DNA of 12,345 nt from CAVXYC01 sp046154735 (GTDB lineage Bacteria; Chloroflexota; UBA6077; JACCZL01). Shown in pieces: positions 12,317-12,345 of the stretch; positions within the stretch are counted from its first letter, which is position 1; each line of letters opens with the position of its first letter. The translations under genes were made by a program, and so were the position numbers. The stretch is taken from positions 1-12,345 of the forward strand of contig JBJXFJ010000428.1 in NCBI GenBank assembly GCA_046154735.1. The letters are read 5' to 3'. The notes under the pieces are model-generated. The model made no database searches and was not told where the DNA came from. It worked only from the letters and a program-made list of their open reading frames with translations.

Positions 12317-12345
12317 TCCCGATCAGCATGCGGGGTGATCCGGTC

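Overview
The window reads as a chromosomal segment from a moderately GC-rich free-living bacterium. The gene set suggests Chloroflexota (a Thermomicrobia-like relative), with Actinomycetota as the main alternative. Pointers are a deazaflavin (F420)-type nitroreductase, a DUF2277 protein, a predicted pyrophosphate-type phosphofructokinase, an Asp-box propeller gene coupled to a MoaD/ThiS gene, a GDE-type glycogen debranching enzyme, and dispersed inverted-repeat families in the gaps. The phylum is inferred from family composition only; no marker gene or 16S is present.

Layout. (1) 67-1815, minus strand: a two-gene unit, a PfpI/DJ-1 protein followed 15 bp later by a phosphofructokinase with PPi-type active-site residues. 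(2) 1816-2160: divergent control region with an extended -10 promoter for the minus unit and a 38-nt hairpin. (3) 2161-4566: trehalose-6-phosphate synthase (plus) and trehalose-6-phosphate phosphatase (minus), convergent and overlapping tail to tail by 33 bp. (4) 4573-4972: two inverted repeats, then tRNA-Asn(GTT) with its own promoter and a good intrinsic terminator. (5) 5155-5973: a decayed VapBC toxin-antitoxin module (nonsense codon in the antitoxin, toxin cut after about 42 residues) abutting a minus-strand nitroreductase. (6) 5974-6789: about 800 bp of repeat-rich DNA without a convincing gene, including a 33-bp-arm inverted repeat and a 39-bp direct repeat. (7) 6790-9149: DUF2277 protein, a six-Asp-box propeller protein, a MoaD/ThiS ubiquitin-like protein overlapping it by 4 bp, and a YciI-family protein, closed by a very strong hairpin terminator. 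(8) 9354-9695: a small zinc-ribbon protein with an AT-hook-like tail. (9) 9723-9910: thirteen perfect GAGTGAT heptamers followed by twelve heptamers of the opposite sense. (10) 9944-12118: glycogen debranching enzyme, then a hairpin terminator and about 165 bp of unassigned sequence.

Together the metabolic genes deal with storage and compatible-solute carbohydrate: debranching releases glucose from glycogen-like polymer, OtsA/OtsB make trehalose from UDP-glucose (or another NDP-glucose) and glucose-6-phosphate, and phosphofructokinase works at the fructose-6-phosphate step of glycolysis. They are not one operon. The points most worth a second look are the propeller/MoaD pair, the paired heptamer arrays just upstream of the debranching enzyme start, the broken VapBC locus with its deletion junction, and the 33-bp inverted repeat. 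I found no clear new defence or mobile system; the propeller/MoaD pair is the nearest thing to an unexplained system.
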